Positions 23,803-34,406 of a stretch of 64,000 nt of DNA are shown piece by piece; position 1 is the first letter of the stretch; every line of letters starts with the position of its first letter. The stretch lies in the NCBI GenBank assembly GCA_036346405.1, contig CM070554.1:40910204-40974203 (forward strand), in the 5' to 3' direction. Made by a program: the position numbers and the translations under genes. This DNA comes from Phyllostachys edulis. Its lineage: Eukaryota; Streptophyta; Magnoliopsida; Poales; Poaceae. The notes beneath the pieces were generated by a model, which ran no database searches, was not told the origin of the DNA, and worked only from the letters and a program-made list of their open reading frames with translations.

Positions 23803-25174
23803 TATAATACCCTGGCTATGCGAAAGCCAAGATGTTACCTAAAACTCTAACACAAAACAACAATACAATTTATTTCCAACACTTTAACAACTACTGATAG
23901 CTAATCTTCAACACACAATAATACTTTTATAATAATTAGTCTAAATTTCAGCAAGTCTAAAATTCTAAATGTCTAAACACAATAATCCATTCAAGAGGAC
24001 TAATATCAAGAATATGTCTGGTAAAAATAAACCATTAACTAGTGCAAACAAAACTTAATGACGGAAAAATGGCAATCAACATGACACTAATTATTACAAT
24101 TCCATAACTCTCAACTGTAAGATAATAACATGTTCATTAACTAATATGTCAAATGAGTGAGTTTCTCCATGTGTCTACTCCCTCCCAAAGCATGTCGTCC
24201 TCAGAGTTTACCTAAAACAAACAAAACTAGCAAGAGTGAGTCCACGACTCAGCAAATACATTTGAATAACACGGAAAGTATTGGATCACACACATGCCAT
24301 TCACAATATTCGAATACATAAATAATTGACAAGAATCTTATGCAAATTTGAAAATACATGCACTTCTCTTCTGCTTATAACGGTATAGCCAGTGAACACC
24401 TGTTGGTGTTTACTCAGGCCCACATTATCCAAAATACGGGGATCCAAGGCCCGTATGAAGAATCTTTCAAACGGAGATCCAGTTTGCCCATATTGGAATG
24501 ATGGGTTTTATTTGCCTATATTGGAATGATGGGACTTCATTACCCACTCCCGTGGACGAATCATGAATGAATGAATGAAAAAAATTGTAATGAAAACATA
24601 CTCTCAAAGAAGCATAGGATAACAACCATGAAAGGAAACAAGTAATACTGGAATTATTCACAATTCGTAGAATTTAGCCATTGCATAAGCATCAATCACT
24701 GTGAGCAAATAAACAGTCAAGACAATTCAAACTGTACTTGCCTTTCGTATTGCGACGCGTTAGGAGGCAAGGATGGTGCCACTAACCCCGAATCCACTCC
24801 TCCCTTGAAGACACTAATGAAACTCGAAGAAGATCCCCCCACGAGCACTTCCTCTTCCCTGTCTCCCTTGGCCAGCAGCACACGAAGGAGGTTCCCTCCT
24901 TCTTTTTCCTTGGCCGACAATAATGGAGGAGCACCGGAGGAGAGGGGGCACCAGTAGGGAGATGAGGGGGTGCTACAGTGCCGGTGACGCTACAATAACT
25001 CTACGGTTTGGTGCCCCCTTCTTAAACTAGCTTTCTACTTGGGCCAAACACCGTGGGCCGAAAGCCCACAACCCAGATTCTCCATTAAAAGCAAAAATGC
25101 ACCTCTAATACCTCCAATTCTATTTAATTTTAGTACTAATCACTTATTTGTTTTATGTTCAAACGGGATATTAC
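23803..25174 (-). repeat. 5' LTR of element B
   Basis: The 1372-bp LTR is homologous to M and N: shared blocks include the 'gagtccacgactcagcaa' region near 24237 and the hairpin ladder at 24392-24533. Its primer-proximal end reads TATAATACCC on the plus strand instead of TGTAACACCC, a G-to-A and a C-to-T transition. It has no coding region. Confidence 0.8.
24392..24533. repeat. Hairpin ladder in LTR of B
   Basis: Stems: GTGAACACC/GGTGTTTAC (24392-24413, one G-T pair), ATACGGG/CCCGTAT (24434-24456), CCCAT/ATGGG with loop ATTGGAATG (24487-24505) and CCTAT/ATGGG with the same loop (24515-24533). They match hairpins in LTR N with paired base changes. Confidence 0.8.
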
Positions 25175-25413
25175 ATCCTAGCACATAACAATTGCCACAC
25201 CTTCAGAAGCTTTACAAGGGATAACGCTGGTCGACAGCAGGAGAGGATCTGGAGACAGACAGAGGTCATTAGCTTTAGTTTCAGTGACTTCTTTCTTATT
25301 GTAAATACAATCAATACAAGATCACATGAATATGGTTGTTATTCTCTTCGGAGAAGGCCTAAACCTGTCTAAAAATTCCCCGTGTCTCCTCTTGCATAGT
25401 CTCGATCAAAGAG
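25175..25413. other. Flank between B and LTR D, possible LTR 3' end
   Basis: This is the right-hand continuation of the sequence before 16254. The stretch 'taaacctgtctaaaaattccccgtgtctcc' region near 25360-25390 resembles the leader of grass gypsy LTRs. No gene is seen. Confidence 0.35.
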
Positions 25414-26366
25414 TTTCAGACCTGGGAGTAACTCCCGCAGATCCTCTGTGTATTCTACACTAGTCCCTAGAACAGTAGCTAGTGTACACAATAAACAAAT
25501 ATGGTAACATCCATAATTCGCACGACTTTATTAATAAATATAAGAGTTTATTATAAGAAAGGCTTACAAGCCAACAATAAAGAACACAGTGGAAGATGAA
25601 GAAGAAATAGTAGAGTCCAGCTAATCTACCACATGCAATCGACTGGGGTAGTAGCCTAGTCATCGAGATCCTCAGCAGTTGCGAAGTCCTTCTCTTCTGA
25701 ACAACATTTTATTTAGCAAGGGTGTGTACAAAAATGTACTCCTCAAGTTACACCGAATTACAGATTATAATGCATACAGGGATATATAAAAGGAAGGCTT
25801 ATATGGTTATTTGTGCAAAAGCAATGTTTGGCATTTTAAATACATTTATTAAGTTCCAAAATAGTTATAGAATATCTAAAATTGGTTTTTAATTTTAAAT
25901 TGTCAAGTTTTGTAGTAGGATAACCTCCATACATCTCTAGTGAAGGATACCCTCCTATCACATAGCTAACCGCCCAATTTCTGAATTGGATAAACTATCA
26001 AAGATCCTTTGTCAAAATCTTTTGAAATCAAAACTAAAGTCTAACTTTGAGTGGCCTTTCTTAGCATGTCCATGACCATGGATAAGGCTATTCGAATAGT
26101 TTTACACTCTGCAGAGGTTGTACAACTTTACCCACAAGAGATAAGTAACTTTTAATATCCATTTGACACACTTCCGTAGGTGTGCGACTAAATGATTATC
26201 ATAAGGCCTTTACAGTGTGTCATCCCAAAATAGTCATGCCTACTAAGGTTTCACTTCCTTTAGACTAAATCATTCGCTGAAAGCCCCCTCTTGTGCCTTG
26301 TGGGAATAAATAAAAGTAGATCATTATGACACTCACACATTAACATGGCACAGCTAATAGTGGGAC
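25414..26366 (-). mobile_element. Gypsy-type LTR D, cut by CACTA-1
   Basis: It is homologous to the left 0.95 kb of LTR F: shared blocks include 'gcttacaagccaacaataaa' near 25561 and 'ctctgcagaggttgtacaac' near 26108. Its left end TTTCAGACC corresponds to TGTCGGACC in F. CACTA-1 begins at 26367, so the rest of D lies outside the window on the far side of CACTA-1. Confidence 0.75.
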
Positions 26367-26536
26367 CACTACTGCACAAAGGTGTTGGGTCGCGGGGTAT
26401 GCTACGATAGCTACAAACAAAAATTTCTACCACGCAAACTAGGAAGCCAAGCAAGTAGATGATCACAGATCGTTACCACCAGACACGCAGAGCAGCGAAA
26501 GAAGGGCTGGAGCAGCCTGGTCCAACGAAGTGCACG

Positions 26537-26690
26537 TCGATGTAGTGGTCGTAGTCGATCGTCCAACATCCAGCAAGTCGATGCAGTGGTCTTAGTCGAT
26601 CGTCCAACGTCCAGCAAGTCGATGCAGTGGTCGTAGTCGATCCTCTAACGTCCAGCAAGTCGATGTAGTGGTCGTAGTCGATCGTCTCCT
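26537..26690. repeat. 41-bp tandem repeat in LTR H
   Basis: Exact 41-bp units lie at 26537-26577, 26578-26618 and 26619-26659, with a partial fourth unit from 26660. Each contains TCGATG(C/T)AGTGGTC. The 3' LTR of copia A has this sequence once (about 3928-3975). Confidence 0.92.
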
Positions 26691-26900
26691 CCAGCAACCT
26701 CTGCAGTTCCTCGTGAAGATCGCGGATTGTCCTCAAGCGCAACAATCGTAGTAGCGCCTCTACGGTACCCACACGTCCAGGGCAGGAACAACCCTACGCT
26801 GCTGTGCTAGCACCAAGTCGCACGGCAGAGCTCTCAGGAAGATGGCGGCTAGGGTTTTGGTGGTGTTTTCTCGCGCACTTCCCAACAGCCTCATGCATCT

Positions 26901-26909
26901 CCTTATATA
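26901..26909 (-). promoter_or_regulatory. TATA box of LTR H
   Basis: TATATAAGG on the minus strand is conserved with both LTRs of copia A. Confidence 0.55.
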
Positions 26910-28038
26910 GTGCTCGTGACGGATCTTATTCAACACGCCATTTAATCGATTCGACCGGTTTGTTCCAACCCGTTAAGTGTGTGACCCTGTAGGTTCGTGC
27001 GTAATCGGTTATAACTCGGAAAACCTTTCCGATCACTAGTCGTAGTGGCTCCTAGCAGAACATAGCGATTCCCGAATACACACAAATTATATCGGACGAA
27101 CCATATGCAATATGATCTACGACTAGGTCCTCATCACTTACGACTGTGTCCTATCTCTATATGACCAGTTCAGATGTGGTCACGACGATTCAGAACTCCT
27201 CACGACTGTGTTACGACCACTGCGGATTACGTTCGACCAGTCTACGACCAGCTCAGATTCCATACGACTACCTATAATCGATCAAACTGAGTGACCTACT
27301 CGTGTATACTCCCTTTGCCTCACGATGTCTGGTTGAACTTCAGGTGAGATGTTGTGTCATCCATGGACTGTTCAATTCTTTCTCGATCGAGTATTAGATA
27401 ACTTCACGTGGTCGAACACTTCGACTACTAGTGGCATGGCCATGCACTTTCCTTATTCGATCACAACGAGGGGCCCAGAGACATCTCTCCTGTTATGTTA
27501 GGAGGGGCAAATCCCATATCCGACCAGTCACATTCCTCTCCATGTTTCACAGCATACCCGAAAGCTACCTTTATAACTACCCAGTTATAGTGTAGCGTTT
27601 GGCAACCCCTAAGAGCGCTATTACACATGTAGGAAACCATGCTGATCTCAGATCTAAGGATTATACATCATCATTGCTTGAGACCAACTAACGACACATA
27701 GAATCATAACAATCTCAATAGTGTCTCAAGGTGGGTCTAATCCAACATCATGTTCTCCAACATGTGTCCATATTATTGGTTTGATATCTCCATATCTATG
27801 ACTTGTGAAACATAGTCATCAACCAATACATATGCTAGTCTATTCATATGTTTCCGACCAGGGAACCTATAAAAATAACTATCACAGAAATATATAGTTT
27901 CACAACCAAGTGACATACTTGATAATAAATATTAACAATATTATTCTAGGAACAAGATAACACATTATCCAATGTCAAGAACATAATGAAATATAATCAT
28001 CTCTATGATTGCCTCTAGGGCATACTTCCAACAAAAGG

Positions 28039-28400
28039 GTCATCACAGACAGTTCTAAACCGTCATCATAGACGATTTCTGAACCGTCTGAATTTATGGG
28101 TCTGTGATAACAGGCAGTTATTACAGACGGTTTCAGAGCCGTATGTGATAAGTCGCAACACAGACAGTTTTGTCATATAAACTATCTGTGAAAGCATACT
28201 ATCACAAACGGTTTCCACTAACAACTGTCTGTGATATGTCGGATATCACAGATGGTTCTTTTTACTAACCATCTGTGATTGGACACATATCACAGACGAT
28301 TGTTAGTGGAAACCGTTTGTGATAGTAGGCCTTCACAGATGGTTTATACGACAGAACCATCTGTGATAGTTCGTTATGCCTAAATATAGTTTTTTCTTCT
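28039..28400. repeat. CACTA-1 left subterminal array
   Basis: Many direct and inverted copies of TCACAGACGGTT and variants follow each other. In En/Spm such subterminal repeats bind the element's DNA-binding protein and are needed for transposition. The array is followed by a GGCTAGCC hairpin at 28408-28431. Confidence 0.88.
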
Positions 28401-28407
28401 CATTTTT

Positions 28408-28431
28408 GGCTAGCCTAAGGAATTGCTACCC
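28408..28431. repeat. GGCTAGC...GCTACCC hairpin beside array
   Basis: This is a conserved block after each left-type array (also 29898, 34231 and 59241). Here the right arm has two changes, so the hairpin is weakened. Confidence 0.6.
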
Positions 28432-28739
28432 ATGCCCTCTGAAAACAAGCAAGTAGAAAATAGATAAATCACAGATGAATCAATTGTTGACAACTCAAAG
28501 TGATCATTTACAACTCAATCAATTACAAAAGAATATGTACAAGTATTGTCGCTAGAGTTAAAATTGAATTACAACTACTCAAAGTGAGTTACAATTGAAT
28601 CAATTATTTCAAGGTCGTTCAGCGGTGTCGACAGAGTGAAACTATCTGTTTGTGTTAATGATATCCATCTTGATGAAGCCGGAGAGCATTCCTCAAATCT
28701 TCGAGATCTCACCCATAATGAATGAATCTAAATCAAGAC

Positions 28740-29600
28740 TCATGCCCCATCGCTAGGAGGATTAAAGTAGTAAGCATATATATTTAAATTTATAATTAGG
28801 AAATAATTATTGTGAGATTGACAAACCTTTGGATCGTTCATCTTGGCACTCATGATTTGCTGCATATGACGGCAAACGTAGAATGCACATAGGTGATATT
28901 GTTTTTGCTGGTGGCACTGCAAAAATAGAATTACATATATAGGTATAGTCAGTTCGAGACACATTATTATGAAGTCTGATATAGGATTATTGTGTTGTAG
29001 CGCATACCGAAAATCGCGTCCTGTGTTGTAGTCTGGTGCTTGATTCCTTATGTGTCCCTCCCTCAGCAACATAGGCGCTTAACGACCTACGTGATTCTCA
29101 AAATTTATCCTCGGCCATTTCAAACGAAGGAAGACTGCAATAGAGTTATGTATGGAGGAAATGAGCATACCTATTGAGTATTCCTTAGACAAGAGTGAAG
29201 TCGTGGTTTTTGTTAAGTAGGGAATCAAGGTATATTACCTTGTTCCTGTTTGGTACAATGACTAAAAGGATCCAGTGGAACCTACTCATGTATGTCGCTA
29301 TAGTCATTAAACCTAAGTTCGAGCTGCGTATAAAGTACAAATGAAGCACTTACTTCTGGTTGTAGGGCACCAATATGTAGTGCTTCTTGCCCTAAGCAAG
29401 CAATCCCGTCGTTATGTAATTCATGATGTAGGATGCATCTTGGGTGATGCATTGCTCAAAGATCAAGTGTGGGTCGAGGAAACTCACCAGTTCTCACCTT
29501 CACCGGGCATTTTTCATCATGTATCCATACAAAAGCAATGAGTTGTGACATTTACCGGTATTACGTGAATGTAGAACTTGATTGTACACACTTACAGTGT
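28740..29600 (-). pseudogene. CACTA-1 second protein, C48/Ulp1-type peptidase end
   Basis: Minus-strand translation gives, upstream, FEQCITQDASYIMNYI and YILVPYNQK blocks (about 29450-29350) and, in an open stretch 29072-28740, QCHQQKQYHLCAFYVCRHM. In the C48 family the residue in the CGYYVC-like block is the catalytic Cys; here the block is LCAFYVC, with Gly and Tyr changed. The His-Trp box expected after YNQ is broken by a stop. The second exon-like part of the protein lies at 38655-39255 beyond CACTA-2. CACTA elements with such a domain are known in grasses; its role is unclear. Confidence 0.6.
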
Positions 29601-29608
29601 CCAGCATC

Positions 29609-29870
29609 CACTACTACAGAAAAGGCCTTCACAGACGGTTCAAAAACGTCATCACAGATGGTTTCGTGAGTCGTCTGAGTTTATGGGTCAGTAATGACAT
29701 AGGTCATCACAGATGGTTTTCGAACCGTTTGTAATACATAATATCACAGATGGTTATTAACTCAAAACCGTCTGTGATAGTCGACAATCACAGACGGTTT
29801 GTAGATGAAATCGTCTGTGATAGTACTATCACAGACGGTTTCATCTACAAACCGTCTATGATATTCTTTT
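29609..29870. repeat. CACTA-2 left terminal repeat and subterminal array
   Basis: The terminal CACTACTACAGAAA is followed by copies of TCACAGACGGTT in both orientations, for example at 29629, 29786 and 29829. Confidence 0.9.
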
Positions 29871-29897
29871 ACATTGCTAAATCTATTTCTATTTATT

Positions 29898-29921
29898 GGC
29901 TAGCCTCAGGAAATGCTAGCT
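29898..29921. repeat. GGCTAGC...GCTAGC hairpin beside left array
   Basis: GGCTAGC is followed after ten bases by GCTAGCT. The same block follows the internal array at 34231. Confidence 0.65.
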
Positions 29922-30289
29922 ATGCCCTCTGAAACAAGCACATCCAATTCACATTCATTTCAGAAGCACATCAAATTTGCATTCATTTCAGAAACAAGCA
30001 CATCCAATTCACAAATCAATTAACTAAAATTAACCGCTAATGTACATTAATTTACACACATGTACCATTAAGTTCAATCTATCCCAATCAAGTTCAATCT
30101 ACACTGTGGAAACTCCCATCTAGATTTATGACCTGACTGTTCAGGAATGATGCAAGGTGTGATCGAACTTTTATGAGCTCGCTCTATTCCAACGCAGTTT
30201 CAGCGATGGTCGCAACCTGTTGATAGGAAGATTAAATTCATGCTTATATAAATTGGTAAGTATATATGAAATAATTGTTACAAGATTGA

Positions 30290-33178
30290 CAAACCTGAGG
30301 ATCATTGGTGATCGCGGAACCGATGAGTAGTTCCACGTTGTGGCAAACATAGTATCCACAGACGTTATGGCCCGACGGCTGCTGGTGGCACTGCAAAAAT
30401 AGAATTGGTTAGTTCGAGAGGCATTACTACGAAGTGTTATATAGGATTAATGTGTGCTAGCTAGTGAGTACCGGGAAAGTTAGATCGTGTTGCAGCCACC
30501 TTCCCCTGGAATTCCATCCTCTAGCATATAACACATCGAACACCCTATGTGACTCCAAGAAGTTAGCCTTAGCCATTGCAAAGGAAGGAAAGACTACAAT
30601 AGAGTTTCTATGGAGGAAATGTGTTTACCTATTGATTAAAATCCGGATAACTATGAAGTTGTGAGTGGAACTCTTTAGGGAATCTAGGTATTTTACAATT
30701 AGAATCCAGTGGAAGCTACACAGGTATGTCAGCATGGTCATTAAACCTAAGTTTGTGTTGCTTATAAAGTACAAATCAACAAGTATAGCCAGTAGTGCAA
30801 CACTTAGTCCTGGTTGTAGGGCAAAAGTATGTATTCCTTGTTGTGGCGAGCCAGGAAAAACTCTATAATGTAATTCTCGACGAATATTGCATTCGCCTTG
30901 ATGGTTTGCTCAGAGACCACGTGTGGGTCGCGGAAACCTACCGATGAATTCCTTCTTTCGGCTTCAAACATCATGTATCTATATACTAAAGCAAGGAGAT
31001 ATATATAACATTTATTGGTATTACACGAACATTGACTATGATTGTACACACTTACAGTGTCCAGCATCGTATGAGTGAGACGTCGAGCTCGTTGAGGTTG
31101 AAGAGACAGAACAAGTCCTCGAAGGTCAGTGTGAAGACACAGTCTTGATGCACATGGTTAAAATGATCCTCCTTGAACTTGACGGTGACACCCGAGCGTT
31201 GTTGTTCAGCCGGCTTGTTGGCCTATTCCATGTACCATGTATGCAATGTCGTGCAAGCCAATCCTAGGGTAGGGCTGTCTAACCTCTCGACCAACAGCTC
31301 ACCTAGCACGAATTTTTGGGCCAACGGCAAGAAGGGGATATCAGAACAGGAGTCGACCGTCTTCGATTTGCCCTTGCTGCCTCGCTTTGTATAGGTCGAC
31401 TTCACAAGAGTCGACTAAGCACGAGGTGTAGATGCATCTGATGCACTGGGCCCTTGCCACGTCGGTGCAGGTAGCTTTGGTGTAGTCAGCTCCCGTGGAC
31501 TTGATACCGTTGCAGGACATTCTCGTGAAGTTGACACCGGAGCAGGTTGCTCCAAGCAGATGTCTCCCGTGGGCCACTAGATGAATGTTCCAACGGCTTG
31601 CTCTAGAGTCTTGACCTCGTCATTTGGGAGAATATACAGTGGGACGGCCCCGAAATTGGCACAAACACCGTCCACATTCACTTTTACGAAACCCCGCGCT
31701 AAATTTTCACCGTGCACCAAAGCCCCGACACCGGATGGATACACCTAGCCCCAAGAAGCATCTAGGGCAACAGAAGCATATCTCACTTGGAGCTTGCACT
31801 TTGTAGCCGCCTACATAACGATACAAAATTAGCTTCTCCAATAGGCCTATCAATGGATCGAGCATTCTAGAGATAATAATTATTACCTGGATGTCATCGA
31901 CAGGAAATCTACCGTCGCCTATTGGGGTAGGGTTAGACACGCAGCTACTCGGAAGTTTGGGGGGCTGGCTAGCACAGTAGGGGCAGGGGCTTGCAACTGA
32001 TTTGAGATTTGCAATTCCCTAATCCTTTCCTCAAACCGTTGCGACACAGCTCTAACACGATCCTCGATCTCATCTCTGATGGATTCAGTGATCTCATCTT
32101 TGAGGGATTCACAAATCTCCTCTCGTAGCTTTGCATCGCGGTCGGCTTTGGCTCTCTTCCTACTCCGGTACGATCTGGAGTCCGCTTGGAACCATTCTGC
32201 CCATGTAACATAAACACTAGCGCCTCTCGTGCGACCTAGATGCTCATTGTTTCCTAGGGCCGTAGAGAGTATATCTCTCTCCCTGTCTACCTAAAATGAG
32301 CCTTGGGAAGATTGTGCACTCAGCGTTACCTGCAATAGCCCGACATGTCATTTCACTTCCTATGAAGTTATGGAGTAATTACAAACTAGGTAGCTCGATA
32401 TCTTACGGTATTTGCCGACACTTCTCGGTTTATGGGTTTGGAAAGGAGACTTCGAGGTAGGGTACGTAACCTCCCAAATAACCACTGTCGGGCGCGCATA
32501 TTAGTGATCTCGGGAAATGGCGGAGAGACATTCAAACGGCTTGCCTGCTGGTCCTGATCCCTCCATATCGGGATTTTACTCGCATACCCAGCGGTGCCGA
32601 GTCTGTGGGGGTGCTTGTTTTTTGCCTGGAGGGCCGTGTGCGCTGCACTTTCACTCCTAAATTCATCTGTCGTCTTCTTCGCCACAAACTCAGCCTAGGA
32701 CTCTTCCAAGAATGGATACTTGTGGAAAGGCGTTAGATCCTTCTCCATGTAGTTCTTGACAAGCGTGCTCTTGAAGTTCTTCCATGCTTTGCACGCCTGT
32801 AGCAACACGTGTCGTCGCACGGAGTCCAGGTGTTGTTCCGGGATCTCGAACGATTTGAGAATATTCGCTGCCAGCAGCTTCGATTCGCTCGCAACTCCTT
32901 CCACGAATCGTAGGTGACGTTGACCCGCTGTCGTGCAACTATTCCGATCGTTCTTTGAATGCGACGCCGCTTTCGGCAAGGATTGATAGGGTCCTGCATC
33001 GATCGACTTCCATGATGGTATATCGCCCGCGGCCTTTTCGATATTCCTCTTCTTCTACCGCGTTGGATATTCTAAAGGATGGTGCATCATCAGACACATG
33101 AGGCGGCGATGACGAAGAATGAGCGAAAGACATCTTCACAAGAAATAGAAGTTCTGACACGCATAAACATATTATCAT
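30290..33178 (-). pseudogene. CACTA-2 second protein (Transposase_24-like plus C48-like peptidase)
   Basis: Read on the minus strand, the N-terminal part starts near 33178-33130 (Ser-rich, then a basic GRGRYTIMEVDR block). It continues with FEIPEQHLDSVRRHVL and KNFKSTLVKNYMEKDLTPF (about 32860-32730) and KKTTDEFRSES...HRLGTAGY.SKIPIW (about 32680-32560), a block typical of Transposase_24 proteins. A middle linker is decayed. The C-terminal part shows FEAERRNSSVGFRDPHVV and YIIEFFLARHNKEYILLPYNQD (31067-30804) and QQPSGHNVCGYYVCHNVE (about 30400-30330), which carries the presumed catalytic Cys of a C48/Ulp1-type peptidase. Frameshifts separate most blocks and a stop follows YNQD. In En/Spm the second protein binds the terminal arrays; a similar role is inferred. 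Confidence 0.65.
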
Positions 33179-33565
33179 AAGATTCGATCTCTATGTGTAT
33201 GGGTATACACACCAATTAATAATAATTGGGATAATTGACATAGACATGTAAATCCTCTAAGTCATTTAAAAGGAATAATATGCTCAACACAAACATCATG
33301 TGAACAAATGAAATCAAAGATAAAGCTAAGATTTAACATTTTGATATTGCTATCGATGTAGAGTAAGCATTCCAATTAGAGCTCAAGTTCAAACCCGATT
33401 ATCAAAACAATTTTAGTACAAGACTATTATGACATCACAGAGCATTCATCTCAAGCCCACCACACCACATTGCAATATATTCCAAAGAGATGATCGATCA
33501 AAACAAATACCATATGAATAATCGACTAGAACAAATACAAATTCCTAAAACAAAGATGATGATTA

Positions 33566-33892
33566 TTGATAGAAAGAGTGAGGGAAAGGGGCATCGGGTC
33601 GGCAACTCAAAGATTGGTTACCTTTGGGCGCCGAGGAGAAGGACGAGTAGGGAGTAATCTGAGCAAAGAGGGTAGCATCGAAGGGAGGCGGTCGGGCTCG
33701 GGGAGGAGGCGCACGGCCGAGGAGGAGGCAGGCGTCGACGGCTTGGGGAGGTCGTCGTGGGCTCAAGGAGGAGGCGGCGTCGACGGGCTCAGGGGAGGAG
33801 TCGCGCCAGGCTCGGGGGAGGAGGGAGCGAGGAGTTGAGAAATTTAATCGTTTCAGTGGGCGCGGGCAAACCCTAGAGTCCGAATATAAATA
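33566..33892 (-). other. GC-rich leader region of CACTA-2 second gene
   Basis: The segment lies between the internal array and the start of the second gene. It is GGAGG-rich on the plus strand with no recognisable protein in either direction. It probably corresponds to the promoter and leader of the second gene; a similar GC-rich segment is at 58740-59000 in CACTA-1. Confidence 0.4.
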
Positions 33893-34200
33893 GGGATGGA
33901 CATCACAGACGGTTCTAAAGTAGAACTATCTGTGATATGTGATGTATTACAGATGGTTCTGACTAACAACCATCTGTGATATGTGATGTATTACAGATGG
34001 TTCTGACTAACAACCGTCTGTGATATGTAATGTATCACAGACAGTTCTGACCAACAACTGTATGTGATATGTGATGTATCACAGACGGTTCTGACCAACA
34101 ACCGTATGTGATATATTGTATCACAGATGGTTTTTACCAAGGAACCGTTTGTGATATAGAATCACAGACATTTTGATCTACAAACTGTCTGTGATATTAT
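33893..34200. repeat. CACTA-2 internal array of TCACAGACGGTT repeats
   Basis: The array has the same motif as the termini but lies between the two genes. It includes near-tandem units of about 52 bp ('atatgtgatgtattacagatggttctgactaacaaccgtctgtg' region). Together with the hairpin and flank up to about 34405 it copies the left terminal module (29609-30080). Confidence 0.88.
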
Positions 34201-34230
34201 TTTGTATTGGTTAATCTAGTTCTGTTTATT

Positions 34231-34254
34231 GGCTAGTCTCAGGAAATGCTAGCC
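34231..34254. repeat. GGCTAG...GCTAGCC hairpin beside internal array
   Basis: GGCTAGT and GCTAGCC are separated by ten bases (one G-T pair). The loop CTCAGGAAAT is nearly the same as at 29898 and 59241. Confidence 0.65.
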
Positions 34255-34406
34255 ATGCCCTCTGAAACGAGCAGAAAACACAACAAGTACATGTATATTC
34301 ATCCAATTCACATTCATTTCAGAAACAATCACATCCATTTCACAGTACAAATCAATTAACTAAAATTAACCATTCATCAGAACGTACATATACACACATT
34401 GTTCAA

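Larger units (their letters stand above)
16255..25174 (-). mobile_element. Non-coding gypsy-type element B with TCCTA duplication
   Basis: The outer ends TGTAACACCC (16255) and GGATATTACA (25174) are flanked by perfect TCCTA (16250-16254 and 25175-25179). On the minus strand the 5' LTR is 23803-25174, followed by a primer site interrupted by LTR F, then non-coding DNA down to 16255. No gag or pol is readable; 16293-20364 is A/C-rich on the plus strand with no convincing ORF. The left end begins with the same 38-bp motif as the right LTR, but beyond it I cannot align the two LTRs, and a third copy of the motif lies at 18183. The left part is therefore unresolved: rearranged, or a second related element. 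Confidence 0.65.
26383..28033 (-). mobile_element. Solo copia LTR H in the left terminus of CACTA-1
   Basis: The 1651-bp LTR reads TGTTGG...CCAACA and is flanked by perfect AAAGG (26378-26382 and 28034-28038). It is homologous to the LTRs of copia A, with the TATA box at 26901-26909 (minus). It contains an expanded 41-bp repeat at 26537-26690. No internal domain is present. Confidence 0.92.

Noticed and set aside
28039..28400. Possible CRISPR-like array of regularly spaced repeats
   Set aside because: Repeats are in both orientations, diverged and irregularly spaced; they fit CACTA subterminal repeats of a plant genome.
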